A stretch of DNA of 64,000 nucleotides from Candidatus Thiodiazotropha sp. (ex Epidulcina cf. delphinae) (GTDB lineage Bacteria; Pseudomonadota; Gammaproteobacteria; Chromatiales; Chromatiaceae), in NCBI GenBank assembly GCA_025656455.1, contig JAHXHS010000017.1, positions 40,116 to 104,115 on the forward strand, read 5' to 3'. The position numbers were made by a program, and so were the translations under genes. Under the pieces are notes generated by a model. It saw only the letters and a program-made list of their open reading frames with translations. It was not told where the DNA came from and searched no databases. This document shows, piece by piece, positions 45,063 to 55,000 of this stretch. Within the stretch, counting starts at the first letter, position 1. Every line of letters starts with the position of its first letter.

Positions 45063-47504
45063 ATGTTTCAGAATTACGTCGAACAGAGTACAAAAAAAGT
45101 TTTACAAACCCTGGAGCTGGCCGTCTCGGAACTCGCCAGACTTCATCAGAATGTTCTGACGCCGGAATTCATCCTTTTAGCTCTATTTGGCCAGCCGGAC
45201 TCGGAAGCGCGCCGTATGATGGATCGTATCAGCAATGATCCGAAGACGGTGATCGCCAACATCAATAGCCAGATCCAGCTGTTCTATCAGCATGCTAGCG
45301 CAACGGCTGCGACCCAGATCGTAGCTTCCCAGGAGGTCGCGGAACTATTCCAGATCGCCTTGGACGAGGCCCATGGGTTAGGTGACCAATATATCTCCAC
45401 GGGTACGCTATTCCTGGCAATGTTTAATTCTCGCAGCGGCCACGTCTCCCGGCTGCTGAGCGAAGCCGGGCTGAAGCGCGAACAGGCGCTAAAGGCATTG
45501 AAGGAGCGGCGTGGTGGTCAAACCATCGATAATGATTCTGCTGAGAGCGAAGGCGATGTGCTGTCGCGCTATACCAAGGATCTCACCGATATGGCGCGTA
45601 ACGCGCAACTTGACCCCGTGATCGGGCGTGAGGAGGAGATTGCCCAAATCGTGCAAACCCTTTCCAGAAGGAAAAAGAACAATCCTGTGCTGATCGGGGA
45701 AGCCGGGGTTGGCAAGACAGTGATTGTGGAGGGGCTGGCGCAGCGAATCATCGAAGCCGATGTGCCTGATACCCTGCTGAACAAGCGCCTGCTCTCCCTG
45801 GATATGTCGGAGATCGTGGCTGGGGCCAAGATGCGCGGTGAGTTTGAGGAGCGGTTAAAGTCGGTGCGGGATGCCGTGATCCAGGCCAAGGGCAAGGTGA
45901 TCCTGTTTATCGACGAGCTGCATGCTGTCGTCGGAGCCGGCGCCGGCGCCGGCGGCATGGATGCGCCAAGCATGCTGAAGACATCGCTGGCTCAGGGATC
46001 GCTGCAGGTCATCGGGGCGACCACGTCGGATGAGTACCATCGTTACGTCGAAGCGGACAAGGCGCTTGAGCGGCGTTTTCACCCCATCCTGGTGCGCGAG
46101 CCAAGCATTGCGGAGACGCTGGAGATACTTAAGGGGATCGCGCCCAGGTATGAGAAACACCACAAGGTAAGCTATGCCCCAGTGTCGTTGGAGGCGGCGG
46201 CCGAGCTTTCCGAGCGCTATATCAACGACCGCAATCTGCCCGATAAGGCAGTGGACCTGATCGATGAGGCGGGTTCACGCAAGCATATCCGCCTGGTTTC
46301 CATTCCCCGCGAGGTTCAGAAACTCGAGCAGCGGTATCAGGAGCAATTACAGAAAAAGACTTCGGCCTTCAACAGGCAGGATTTTGAAGAGGCCGCACGC
46401 CTGCAGATGGAGATCCTCAAAGAGGAGGAAAAACTGAAAGAGGCCCGTCAGGCGTGGCAGAACAAACGAGGCGAGGTGGATGAGACGGTCAGTAAGGAGG
46501 ATATCGCAGAGGTGGTCTCCAACTGGACCGACATACCGGTAGCCCGCATGGTGGAGAGCGAAGCGAACAAGTTGGCGCGCATGGAGGAGAACCTGCATCA
46601 CCGCATTGTTGGACAGGAGGATGCGGTGTGCGCTGTTGCCGATGCCATCCGCCGTAACCGCGCCGGCATTACCTCGCCGCGCCGGCCCATTGGCTCCTTT
46701 TTGTTTCTTGGACCGACCGGGGTGGGTAAAACGGAGCTGGCTAAGACATTGGCGCAGTTCCTGCTGGACGATGAAACGCGTATCGTGCGCCTGGATATGT
46801 CCGAATACATGGAGCGCCATGAAGTCTCCAAGATGATCGGCGCGCCGCCAGGCTATATCGGCTATGGTGAGGGAGGTCAACTCACAGAGAAGGTGCGCCG
46901 CAATCCCTACACTGTCGTGTTGCTGGATGAGGTTGAGAAAGCACACCCGGATGTCTTCAATATGCTGCTGCAGATCCTTGAGGATGGCCAGTTGACCGAT
47001 GCCCAAGGTCGTAGTGTCTCTTTCCGGAATACGATTCTGATCGGCACATCCAATCTCGGTACGGAATCCCTATCGCCGGAGCACCGCCCCATCGGCTTCG
47101 TCCACTCAGCCACGCCCGATTACCAAGAGGCCAAGGCCTTGGTCATGCAGGAGGTGAAGAAGTTCTTCAAGCCGGAATTCTTGAACCGGCTCGATGACAT
47201 CATCGTCTTCCACTATCTTGAGCAAGAGCACGTCCGCGCCATCGCCCACATGTACATTGACGAACTGGCCAGGCGCATGCAACAGCATGATCTCCTACTG
47301 GAGATCGACGAAGCGGTTATCGAGAAGTTGGCAAGGGACGGGTTTGAGCCTGCTTATGGCGCCCGGCCGTTACGCCGTGAAGTAGAACGTCAGGTTGAGA
47401 ATCCCTTAGCGATGATGATAGTGCGCAGTGAGTGTGCCGGCAACAGCCAAGTACGTATTCGCATGGAGGAAGACGAAATCCTGTTTGAGGTTACGCAGAG
47501 GTAG
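45063..47504 (+). CDS. clpC: ClpC-type AAA+ unfoldase
   Basis: 813 residues: Clp N-terminal repeats (about 1-145), AAA+ domain 1 with Walker A GEAGVGKT (about 212), a short M-domain with UVR-like EEAARLQMEILKEEEKL (about 440), and AAA+ domain 2 with GPTGVGKT (about 550). The motif HRPIGFV (IGF at 677-679) is the kind of loop used to dock ClpP, which distinguishes it from ClpB. ClpC is typical of Gram-positive bacteria and cyanobacteria and less usual in gammaproteobacteria, which mostly have ClpA. Likely a stand-alone gene; no ClpP or ClpS nearby. Confidence 0.88.
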   Translation: MFQNYVEQSTKKVLQTLELAVSELARLHQNVLTPEFILLALFGQPDSEARRMMDRISNDPKTVIANINSQIQLFYQHASATAATQIVASQEVAELFQIALDEAHGLGDQYISTGTLFLAMFNSRSGHVSRLLSEAGLKREQALKALKERRGGQTIDNDSAESEGDVLSRYTKDLTDMARNAQLDPVIGREEEIAQIVQTLSRRKKNNPVLIGEAGVGKTVIVEGLAQRIIEADVPDTLLNKRLLSLDMSEIVAGAKMRGEFEERLKSVRDAVIQAKGKVILFIDELHAVVGAGAGAGGMDAPSMLKTSLAQGSLQVIGATTSDEYHRYVEADKALERRFHPILVREPSIAETLEILKGIAPRYEKHHKVSYAPVSLEAAAELSERYINDRNLPDKAVDLIDEAGSRKHIRLVSIPREVQKLEQRYQEQLQKKTSAFNRQDFEEAARLQMEILKEEEKLKEARQAWQNKRGEVDETVSKEDIAEVVSNWTDIPVARMVESEANKLARMEENLHHRIVGQEDAVCAVADAIRRNRAGITSPRRPIGSFLFLGPTGVGKTELAKTLAQFLLDDETRIVRLDMSEYMERHEVSKMIGAPPGYIGYGEGGQLTEKVRRNPYTVVLLDEVEKAHPDVFNMLLQILEDGQLTDAQGRSVSFRNTILIGTSNLGTESLSPEHRPIGFVHSATPDYQEAKALVMQEVKKFFKPEFLNRLDDIIVFHYLEQEHVRAIAHMYIDELARRMQQHDLLLEIDEAVIEKLARDGFEPAYGARPLRREVERQVENPLAMMIVRSECAGNSQVRIRMEEDEILFEVTQR

Positions 47505-47558
47505 GTACGAGAAGTGCTTTTTAGGGCATCTGCATTCTGTTATGCCTTTTTTCTTCCA

Positions 47559-48173
47559 TCAACGCTCTGTCATTGCTAATTTTGCACCGAGCATTGCGAA
47601 AATCACCGCAAAAGTACGTTGCGCCATTTTGATGACATTTTGAGAACGAAGGATATAGGCTCTCACGCTATTTGCGAATAAGCCATATATGATAAAGATA
47701 GATAGCGTCATGCCCATAAAGATGCTGCTGAGAAAAAGCATATTAAGGGTTGGCGATTCTGTCTCTGGCTGTACGAACTGAGGCAAAAACGCCAGAAAAA
47801 ATAAGGATAACTTTGGGTTTAAAATATTTATCAGGAATCCCTTGACAACAATTTCCCATGCGCCCTTGTTATTATTTTCACCTTCAATTTTCAAAGCGCC
47901 GGTTTCCTGCCACATCGACCATGCCAGAAAAAGCAAATAGGCAACGCCGATGAACTTCATGACTTGGAATGCAATGGCGCTCATATGAAGAATGGCGGTC
48001 AGCCCCATAATGCTTGCAAGTAAATGGGGAATAATCCCGACGGTACACCCAAAGGCCGCAAATATGCTGGCTCGCCAACCTAAAAACAGGCCTGCCGAAA
48101 TTGTGTAAATAACGCCAGTGCCAGGTATTAGAACAACTATCAATGACGTGATAATAAACTCTGTGCTTAGCAT
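47559..48173 (-). CDS. LysE/RhtB-family amino acid exporter
   Basis: 204 residues with six hydrophobic segments and the LysE-type start (LIVVLIPGTGVIYTISAGLFLGWRAS, which holds the family PGP/PGT region) and FLINILNPKLSLFF. It exports amino acids or related small molecules. Single gene, convergent with clpC. Confidence 0.9.
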   Translation of the reverse strand: MLSTEFIITSLIVVLIPGTGVIYTISAGLFLGWRASIFAAFGCTVGIIPHLLASIMGLTAILHMSAIAFQVMKFIGVAYLLFLAWSMWQETGALKIEGENNNKGAWEIVVKGFLINILNPKLSLFFLAFLPQFVQPETESPTLNMLFLSSIFMGMTLSIFIIYGLFANSVRAYILRSQNVIKMAQRTFAVIFAMLGAKLAMTER

Positions 48174-48260
48174 TCTGTGTCCTGATTATTTCTAGGTATA
48201 ATAGTTATTGAACCGACATATTAGAAGGAAATATCAGCGCTAATGGTTTTTTTCAATTTC

Positions 48261-48773
48261 TTAGCAACGAAATGAATCAATCTCCTCCTTAGCCGCCGTG
48301 GCAAGAGCAGCTTGGTCAACTCCCATTGCCCTAAGCGAGCGAGCTGCCACACCATGTTTTATATTTGCGATAACGCTTATAACATGCGCCCCCAGCAGAG
48401 GCCTGTCTTTATCGCCTTTCTTTAAAGCATAAAGCTTTTTCATTACCGATTGTCCCGATGGCTTTGAGTTATGAAGAAGTCGGTCAGGCTTTACTGGCTC
48501 AGGATCATCCTCTAATACTCCCTTATCAATTCCGATAGCGTTCAAGGCATCGCTATACTGCTTCTCAATGGCCTTCTGGAATTGCTCTGGATCAACCCCA
48601 ATACGCTCAAAAACCCGTCTGGCTGTTCCATCAGGGAGCCGCAAGGCTGAAAGTAGATAGTGTTCAGCACCTGGTTTATCTTCACCATTATTATGAGCTT
48701 CCTCATCTGCACCCGAAATGAGTTTACTAATAGTTCTCATATCCAGAATGCGAAGCTTGATTCGTTTGAACAT
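48261..48773 (-). CDS. Clp-N-domain protein
   Basis: 170 residues with two Clp N-terminal repeats (GAEHYLLSALRLPDGTARRVFERIGV and LLGAHVISVIANIKHGVAARSLRAMGV regions) and no AAA+ domain. Such proteins may bind ClpC/ClpP substrates or regulate the unfoldase. It follows the HTH gene with a 3-base gap and shares its promoter. Confidence 0.82.
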   Translation of the reverse strand: MFKRIKLRILDMRTISKLISGADEEAHNNGEDKPGAEHYLLSALRLPDGTARRVFERIGVDPEQFQKAIEKQYSDALNAIGIDKGVLEDDPEPVKPDRLLHNSKPSGQSVMKKLYALKKGDKDRPLLGAHVISVIANIKHGVAARSLRAMGVDQAALATAAKEEIDSFRC

Positions 48774-48776
48774 CAG

Positions 48777-49010
48777 CTAACCTCGTTTTTTACTAACTTT
48801 CTTGGTGTTAATAAAAGCAGCATGACGCTTATGCGCTGCTTGCCTTGTAACCCCCAATGCTTCCGCAACTTGTGCCCAAGTCCAGCCTTGCTCAATGGCC
48901 TTCTCGACAGATTTTCTCTCCAGTCTGTCAGCCATAACCCTCAATGCAACAACTGCCGCAAGCGCTTCATCCGGGTTTTCAGGTGATGGAAGTGATTTCA
49001 TATCAGGCAT
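48777..49010 (-). CDS. Small helix-turn-helix regulator
   Basis: 77 residues with a central HTH (WTWAQVAEALGVTRQAAHKRHAAF) and a basic C-terminus (KKVSKKRG). It pairs with the Clp-N-domain protein. The start lies only 7 bases after the predicted -10 box, so the message is probably leaderless. Two TGTCAA-N6-TTGACA operators overlap this promoter, which suggests autoregulation. Confidence 0.85.
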   Translation of the reverse strand: MPDMKSLPSPENPDEALAAVVALRVMADRLERKSVEKAIEQGWTWAQVAEALGVTRQAAHKRHAAFINTKKVSKKRG

Positions 49011-49011
49011 G

Positions 49012-49057
49012 TGTCAATATTAGTTGACAATACAATATCTGTCAACTTAATTTGACA
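49012..49057. promoter_or_regulatory. Twin TGTCAA-N6-TTGACA operators over a consensus promoter
   Basis: The two palindromes lie at 49012-49029 and 49040-49057, 28 bases apart centre to centre. On the minus strand TTGACA (49045-49040) and TAATAT (49022-49017) are separated by 17 bases, a near-ideal sigma-70 promoter. Operators and promoter coincide, so binding by the HTH protein would block transcription. Confidence 0.85.
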
Positions 49058-49227
49058 GCCGGCATATTGAAAATCTGCCATCGTAGCAAGTGTTAGGCAT
49101 CCGATATAAAATATTAGCCAGATATTTTTGGCTGGTGAGGCAATCTGGCCAAAACCTGAAACAAGGCAAACGATGAGTGTCCCAGAATTGTTACCGGTAT
49201 TGTTAAGAATAAACCCAGAGATTTACC

Positions 49228-49265
49228 CAAATTTCGAGTTATTTTGAGTGGGTGTCCAGCTAAAC
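49228..49265 (+). repeat. Interspersed repeat copy 1 (GAGTGGGTGTCCA family)
   Basis: A 38-base segment with core TTTTGAGTGGGTGTCCAGC that recurs in this window at 55737-55771, 59403-59440 and 59466-59491. It resembles the end of an insertion sequence, but no full element is present. The stretch 49058-49370 otherwise holds no gene. Confidence 0.6.
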
Positions 49266-49370
49266 CTCCAGCTAAACCGTTATACTATGACCTCAAATAC
49301 CCCTATCTCGCGACTGGTTGCGCTTTGCATTGGCAATGCATTCGTTTCCTCTGAAACGGACTAAAATCTT

Positions 49371-49634
49371 ATGATTTTATGTAAGCTCTATGACTATATT
49401 GAAATTGCATGCATGTATCGCTTGCCAGTCGAGTTACAACTGAAAAATGGTTTGGTTCATCAAGGAATGGCTGTCGATACGTTAATCAATTCAGATGGTG
49501 AAGAGTGCATGGTTATTTCGAGTGGTAAAAATGTGGAATCCGCCGAAAACAACAGGATAGTTATAAATCAAATCAAAGTTATGCGTGCTCTGGTTTCAAA
49601 CCCGCATTTTGATACAGTTACTTTCAACATATAG
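49371..49634 (+). CDS. Rof (YaeO)-like Rho-binding antiterminator
   Basis: 87 residues. The motif order LYDYIEIACMYRLPVELQL...INQIKVMRA resembles Rof, a small protein that binds Rho and inhibits termination. Size is right. Similarity is judged by eye, so confidence is moderate. Promoter region has short hairpins (TGCATTGgCAATGCA; CGTTTC/GAAACG). Confidence 0.7.
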   Translation: MILCKLYDYIEIACMYRLPVELQLKNGLVHQGMAVDTLINSDGEECMVISSGKNVESAENNRIVINQIKVMRALVSNPHFDTVTFNI

Positions 49635-49659
49635 ATGGTCGGCGCAACAGGTTCCTGAT

Positions 49660-49949
49660 GGGTGACATGGCAGTGGTTGAAAGCTGAAAAAGCCGAAGAT
49701 TTTGCTGGGATACCACTTGGTACTGCCCAGGCGGAACACTTCCCGAGTGAGCCGAGCAACTGGGCCTTCTTCAGTTTCTCAACGCCCGATCATAAGTCGC
49801 TGAAAGCCAGTGCCAAGCCGTTTTCGGCAGAAGCATGTAATGTCTGCCACCAGGCCAACGCGTCAACGGATTGGGTCTTTACCCAGTACTACCGGTACTG
49901 CGCGGAGCAAAGGGCGCGGGCCACGATGGCACGGCCCGCTAAAATCTGA
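49660..49949 (+). pseudogene. Cytochrome P460 remnant, 5'-truncated and frameshifted
   Basis: The frame reads WQWLKAEKAEDFAG...SEPSNWAFFSFSTPDHKSL and then ACNVCHQANASTDWVFTQYY, the C-terminal half of a cytochrome P460 with its haem CxxCH. A single missing C near 49893 turns the expected YYPVLRGAKG into YYRYCAEQR. The N-terminal half is absent. It sits just before an intact P460-family gene. Confidence 0.8.
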
Positions 49950-49974
49950 CCTTGAATTCCCATCATTGATGTTT

Positions 49975-50005
49975 AAGTCACCGGCCAGGGCCAGTGACTT
50001 TTATT
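49975..50005 (+). terminator. Terminator between the two P460 genes
   Basis: AAGTCAC and GTGACTT form a 7-bp stem followed by a short T-rich tail (TTATT). It separates the P460 remnant from the intact P460 gene. Confidence 0.55.
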
Positions 50006-50027
50006 CAATCAGCCAGGAATATTAAAG

Positions 50028-50495
50028 ATGCGCATTGTTTACTTTTTCCGTTATTTTCTATCTGTACTGGGGCTCGCTGTAGCGATGGTCCTGCCCGTCC
50101 ATGCAGCGGACTCCTTCTCACCCAATGTTGATTCGGAAGGCAATATCTCACTGCCCGATGATTTCTGGAGAAATATGGTGCACCTGGGATCATGGTTCGT
50201 GCCGGAGGGGGGCGCCAGCGGTTTTCATGATGTCTACACGGAGGTGGAGACCGTGGATGCCTACCGCCGTACGGGCCAATTCCCTGACGGCGCGAGACTG
50301 GTCAAGGATACAAAGGATCGCTTCGGCAACAACCCGGTTTGGGGTGACGGCTGGGGTTGGGCGCTGTTCAAGACGGACCAACCAAAGCGAAATGTTGCAA
50401 CTGATTACAAAAGTGATTGTCTTGGCTGCCACACACCTGTGAAAGTAAGGGATTGGGTTTACGTCGAGGGATATCCCACTCTGAACAAGCCCTGA
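50028..50495 (+). CDS. Cytochrome P460-family protein
   Basis: 155 residues. Signal peptide (ending VHAADS), then a P460-type fold with WGDGWGWALFK and haem-binding CLGCH near the end. Classical P460s oxidise hydroxylamine or bind NO, and the haem is cross-linked to a lysine. Whether the cross-linking lysine is present here was not established. Periplasmic, in a stand-alone unit followed by a terminator. Confidence 0.85.
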   Translation: MRIVYFFRYFLSVLGLAVAMVLPVHAADSFSPNVDSEGNISLPDDFWRNMVHLGSWFVPEGGASGFHDVYTEVETVDAYRRTGQFPDGARLVKDTKDRFGNNPVWGDGWGWALFKTDQPKRNVATDYKSDCLGCHTPVKVRDWVYVEGYPTLNKP

Positions 50496-50506
50496 TTCAA
50501 TTGTCC

Positions 50507-50558
50507 GTCAGCCCCAGCACTTTGCAAGCGAAGTGATGGGGCTGACCTCGGTTTTTTT
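50507..50558 (+). terminator. Rho-independent terminator after cytochrome P460
   Basis: GTCAGCCCC (50507-50515) pairs with GGGGCTGAC (50538-50546), followed by a T-run (50552-50558). Confidence 0.88.
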
Positions 50559-50688
50559 ATGAAATGAGAACAGGGTAAGCAAAAAGGTTGAATCACTTAG
50601 CGCCGGATAAAATACTTTTGTGTACGCAATTTAAAAATTACCGCCATGGAGAGTATAAAACCTGATCACAATGTGATTTAATCCATTC

Positions 50689-51282
50689 ATGGGTGATGAA
50701 CTACAACAACTAGCCACCACAGTCCGCGGTTGTCGCTTATGCGTTAACGAACTGTCCCTTGGACCTCGTCCGATCGTACAGGTGGATCGCAATTCGCGGA
50801 TTTTAGTTGCCGGGCAGGCCCCTGGTATCCGGGTGCATGAATCCGGCGTTCCCTTCGATGATCCAAGCGGGGATCGTTTGCGTGACTGGATGGGGGTTGA
50901 CCGAGATACATTTTATGACCCGACAAAAATTGCGATATTGCCCATGGGTTTTTGTTACCCGGGTAAAGGAAAATCCGGTGACCTCCCGCCGATACCCCTA
51001 TGTGCGAAAACATGGAGGGAGCAGTTACTAAAGCAACTAAAAGAGATCAGGTTGACACTCGTGATAGGGCAGTACGCTCAGAACTGGCATTTGGAGGAGA
51101 CAGAGAAGAGTCTTACCGCTACGGTCAAGGCGTGGGAAAACTACGGACCGCAGATAATGCCGTTGCCGCACCCGAGTCCACGCAACAATATTTGGTTGAA
51201 GAGGAATCCATGGTTTGAAGAGTTGCTCGTTCCAGCGCTGAGACACAGAGTTGCCAGAGTTATACTCAAAACGTCCATTTGA
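50689..51282 (+). CDS. Uracil-DNA glycosylase superfamily protein
   Basis: 197 residues with GQAPGIRVHESGVPFDDPSGDRLRDW (motif A/GQAPG) and HPSPRNN near the end, the two active-site motifs of this superfamily. CRLC near residue 15 hints at a metal or cluster site. It likely removes uracil or another damaged base. Single gene with a large intergenic region on both sides. Confidence 0.85.
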   Translation: MGDELQQLATTVRGCRLCVNELSLGPRPIVQVDRNSRILVAGQAPGIRVHESGVPFDDPSGDRLRDWMGVDRDTFYDPTKIAILPMGFCYPGKGKSGDLPPIPLCAKTWREQLLKQLKEIRLTLVIGQYAQNWHLEETEKSLTATVKAWENYGPQIMPLPHPSPRNNIWLKRNPWFEELLVPALRHRVARVILKTSI

Positions 51283-51460
51283 CGTTCCAGCAACAGGTGG
51301 CTCGTGAGGGTTACCTCTCTTAGTAAATTAAATTCTCAAACAGTGCCGGTGATATATAACCAATTCTGGCATGAACAATAAGGTGCGAGGCAGAACCGGT
51401 TTTTTAAGGAATCTGCATAATATTGGTCATGCGAAGCAAAGTTAGATTTCCGAGGTGAAA

Positions 51461-52039
51461 ATGTCGAAAAGTATTAAAGGTACACAAACGGAAAAAAACC
51501 TGCTTGTTGCGTTTGCAGGTGAATCCCAGGCAAGAAACCGATATACCTATTTTGCCGGTGCAGCGAGAAAAGAAGGCTTGGTTCAGATTGCGGAGATATT
51601 TGAAGAAACGGCAAATCAGGAAAAAGAACACGCGAAAAGGTTTTTCAAGTTTCTTGAAGGTGGCGATGTAGAAATAACGGAAAGGTTTCCCGCCGGAAAA
51701 ATAGGAACGACACTTGAGAACTTAAAGGCCGCGGCGGCAGGTGAAGAGCACGAATGGATGGAAATGTATCCCGCTTTCGCAAAGGTGGCCAGAGAGGAAG
51801 GCTTTGATCAAGTGGCGCAGGCATTTGAAGCAATCTCAATTGCTGAGAAACAGCATGGCAAGCGATATAAAGCGCTTGCCGACAATCTGGCGGCAGGGAG
51901 GGTCTTTAAACGGAATGGCAAAGTTGTATGGCGTTGTCGAAATTGCGGTTATCTTCATGAATCTGAAGATGCGCCGAAAGTATGTCCGGCCTGCCTGCAT
52001 CCCCAAGCACATTTTGAACTGTTAGGTGAGAATTGGTAG
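51461..52039 (+). CDS. Rubrerythrin
   Basis: 192 residues from ATG 51461 after GAGGTG; a GTG two codons upstream is less likely. A ferritin-like diiron domain (GESQARNRY, EETANQEKEHAKRF, AISIAEKQHGKRY) is followed by a rubredoxin-like C-terminus (CRNCGY...CPAC). It reduces hydrogen peroxide in anaerobes and microaerophiles. Its stop overlaps the TTG start of the Mo-enzyme/NifS fusion, so the two are co-translated. Confidence 0.95.
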   Translation: MSKSIKGTQTEKNLLVAFAGESQARNRYTYFAGAARKEGLVQIAEIFEETANQEKEHAKRFFKFLEGGDVEITERFPAGKIGTTLENLKAAAAGEEHEWMEMYPAFAKVAREEGFDQVAQAFEAISIAEKQHGKRYKALADNLAAGRVFKRNGKVVWRCRNCGYLHESEDAPKVCPACLHPQAHFELLGENW

Positions 52040-55000
52040 ATAATCAACAAAATCATATAACAAATTGGCGCAAGACCATCTGTGGCATCTGTCCCGCCGG
52101 TTGCTGGGTCGAAGTCCGGGTGGAGGAGGGCCGGCTGGTGGGGATCCGGGCCGACGAGGGTCATCCCCTGGGGATGATCTGCCGCCGCGGCGAGCATGCG
52201 CCGGAGATCGTCCACTCTGAGGTGGCCCGCCTGCGCACGCCGCTCAAACGCTCTGGTCCCAAGGGTACTTTCGAGTTCGAACCGGTTTCCTGGGACGAGG
52301 CCTTCGACCTCATCACCGACAACCTGAAACGCATCAAGGCGGAATCGGGACCCGAGGCGCTTAGTATCTATACCGGTCGGGGCTCTTTCGAACTGAGCCT
52401 CTGCGACCTGTTTCAGCCTAAGGGGGTGGCAGTCTCGTCCGCCTCCAGCGTGCTCTTCCCCTTCGGCTCGCCCAATACCATGGGAGTGGGGGCGCTCTGT
52501 TACGTCTCATTCGCCATGATCGCCCCCCACGTGACCCTTGGCCGCATGCTGATCAACATGTTCACCGACATGGAGAACGCCGAGCTGCTGGTGGTCTGGG
52601 GCGCCAATCCGGCCACCGACTCGCCGCCCCTGGACATGCACCGGCTGGAGGCGGCGGTGGCTCGCGGCGCCGAGGTGGTGGTCATCGACCCGCGGCGCAG
52701 CGAGACGGTGATCCGCACCGACGCCCAGTGGATCCCCATTCGTCCCGGCACCGATGGCGCTCTGGCCCTCTCGCTGATCGGCGTGATGGTGGATGAGGAG
52801 CTGCATGATGAGAATTTTGCCGAGCAGTGGTGTCACGGCTTCTATGACCTGAAGCACTATACCCAGCACTTCACGCCCGAGGTCACCGAGAGCATCACCG
52901 GCGTTCCGGCGGAGACCATCCGCAGCCTGGCCCAGCGCATTGCCGGTGCCACCGGTGCCTGCCCGGTGATGTATACGGGGCTTGAGTACTCCAACTCGGG
53001 GGTCCAGGCCATCCGCGCGGTGCTGTCGCTCTTTGCCCTGGCCGGACATCTGGATACGCCGGGCGGCATCGGCCTGGCCATGCAGAACAGCCACTTCCCC
53101 ATCAACCGCTCCTGCAACCAGCCCAATCCAGCCCTCGACCGTGCGGTGGCACGCGACCGCTTTCCACTTTACTCGCACTACCGGGGCGAGTCCCACGCCC
53201 TGGGCCTGGTCGATGCGGTGCGGGAGGGTAAGCCATACCCCATTCGCGGACTTATCGTCCATGGCGCCTCCTTGCTGACTTCCTGGCCGCAGACGCCGGT
53301 CTGGCGGGAGACCCTGTCCAAACTTGACTTTATGGTCTCCATCGACCGACAGATGACTGCCGACATGGCCTATGCGGACGTGGTGCTGCCGGCAACCACC
53401 GGTTTCGAGATCGACAGCTATATGGTCTACGGCCCCATCTTCCGCCTGCGGGAAAAGGTGATTGAGCCGATAGGCGAGGCGCGCAACGACTTCCTGATCA
53501 TGGCCGAACTGGCCCAGCGCCTGGGCTATGGCCACCTCTATCCCCAGAGCGAGGAGGCGGTGCTGCGCCAGGTGCTGGAGGGGTCGGGTTACTCCCTGGA
53601 TGAGGTTCGGGAAGCCGGCGGCACAGTACGTATTCCCACCCCGGTTATGGAATATAAAAAGTGGGAGAAGGGCTCGCTGCGGCCCGACGGCCAGCCGGGC
53701 TTCGACACACCCACCGGCAAGTTCGAGATCGCCTCGACCATCCTGGAGGAGTTCGGCTACGAGTCGCTGCCCCGCTATACCGAGCCCGTGGAGGGCCCGC
53801 TGGCCCGCCCCGGCATGACCGCCGACTTCCCCTTGGTGTTCAACTCAGGCGCCCGGCCGCAGACCGACTTCCGTTCCCAGCACCATGGCATCGAGGGCCT
53901 CTGCCGGGACAACCCGGAACCGACTATTGAGTTCAATGCCGCCGACGCCGACGCCCGCGGCATCGCCACCGGCGACCTGGTGGAGGTCCGCACGGCAAGG
54001 GGTGCGGTGCCCTTCCGGGCCCGGGTCACCGAGGATATCGTCCAGGGTGCCGTCGAGTGCAACATGGGTGGCGGTACCCCCGTCGGTCCCGAGGCCTGGC
54101 GGCTGTGGAACGCCAATGAGCTGACCGATATCGCCAACGTGGACGAGGTCTCCGGTTTTCCCGTCTACAAGGCGCTGTTGTGTCAGGTCGAGAAGCTGGA
54201 GGCAGGCACGGAAGCGACCAGGCATGTGCTTTCGCGCAGTCAGGCCGGGGTGGCAATGACCTTCTCCACTGCGGCCAGAGCCCCCCGACGCCGCATCTAC
54301 CTGGACAACTCGGCCACCACCCGGGTTGCGGAGCGTGTCAGGGAGGCCATGCTGCCTTATCTCGGCGAAGTCTCGGGGAATCCGTCGAGCATCCATACGG
54401 CAGGGCGCGACGCCCGCGAGGCCGTCATCCGGGCAAGACGCCAGGTGGCCCGCCTGATCGGCGCCACGGCCAGGCGTATCCACTTTACTGGCGGCGGCTC
54501 GGAGGCCGACAACCTGGCTCTCAAGGGGATTGCCTTCAGGCACCTGGAGGAGAAGGGCCGCATCATCACCAGCGCAGTGGAACACCCGGCCATTCTCAAG
54601 GCAGCCGACTTCCTGGCCCGCATCGGTTTCGACATTGTCTACCTGCCCGTCGATTCGGATGGCTTGGTCTCGCCGGTCGACCTGGCGTCGGCGCTGACGC
54701 CCGACACCCGCCTGGTCTCCATCATGATGGCCAACAACGAGGTGGGGGCGGTGCAGCCGATCCGGGAGCTGGCCGCCATCGCGCGGGGAGCCGGTGTCCT
54801 CTTCCACACGGACGCGGTGCAGGCGGTGGGCCGCATTCCGGTGGATGTGGAGGAACTGGGTGTCGACCTGCTCAGCCTCTCGGGCCACAAGTTCCATGCG
54901 CCCAAGGGGGTCGGCGCCCTCTACGTCGCCAAAAGGGTGGAGCTGGAGCCCCTGATCCACGGCGGTAGGCAGGAGGCAGGCCTGCGCGCCGGCACCGAAA

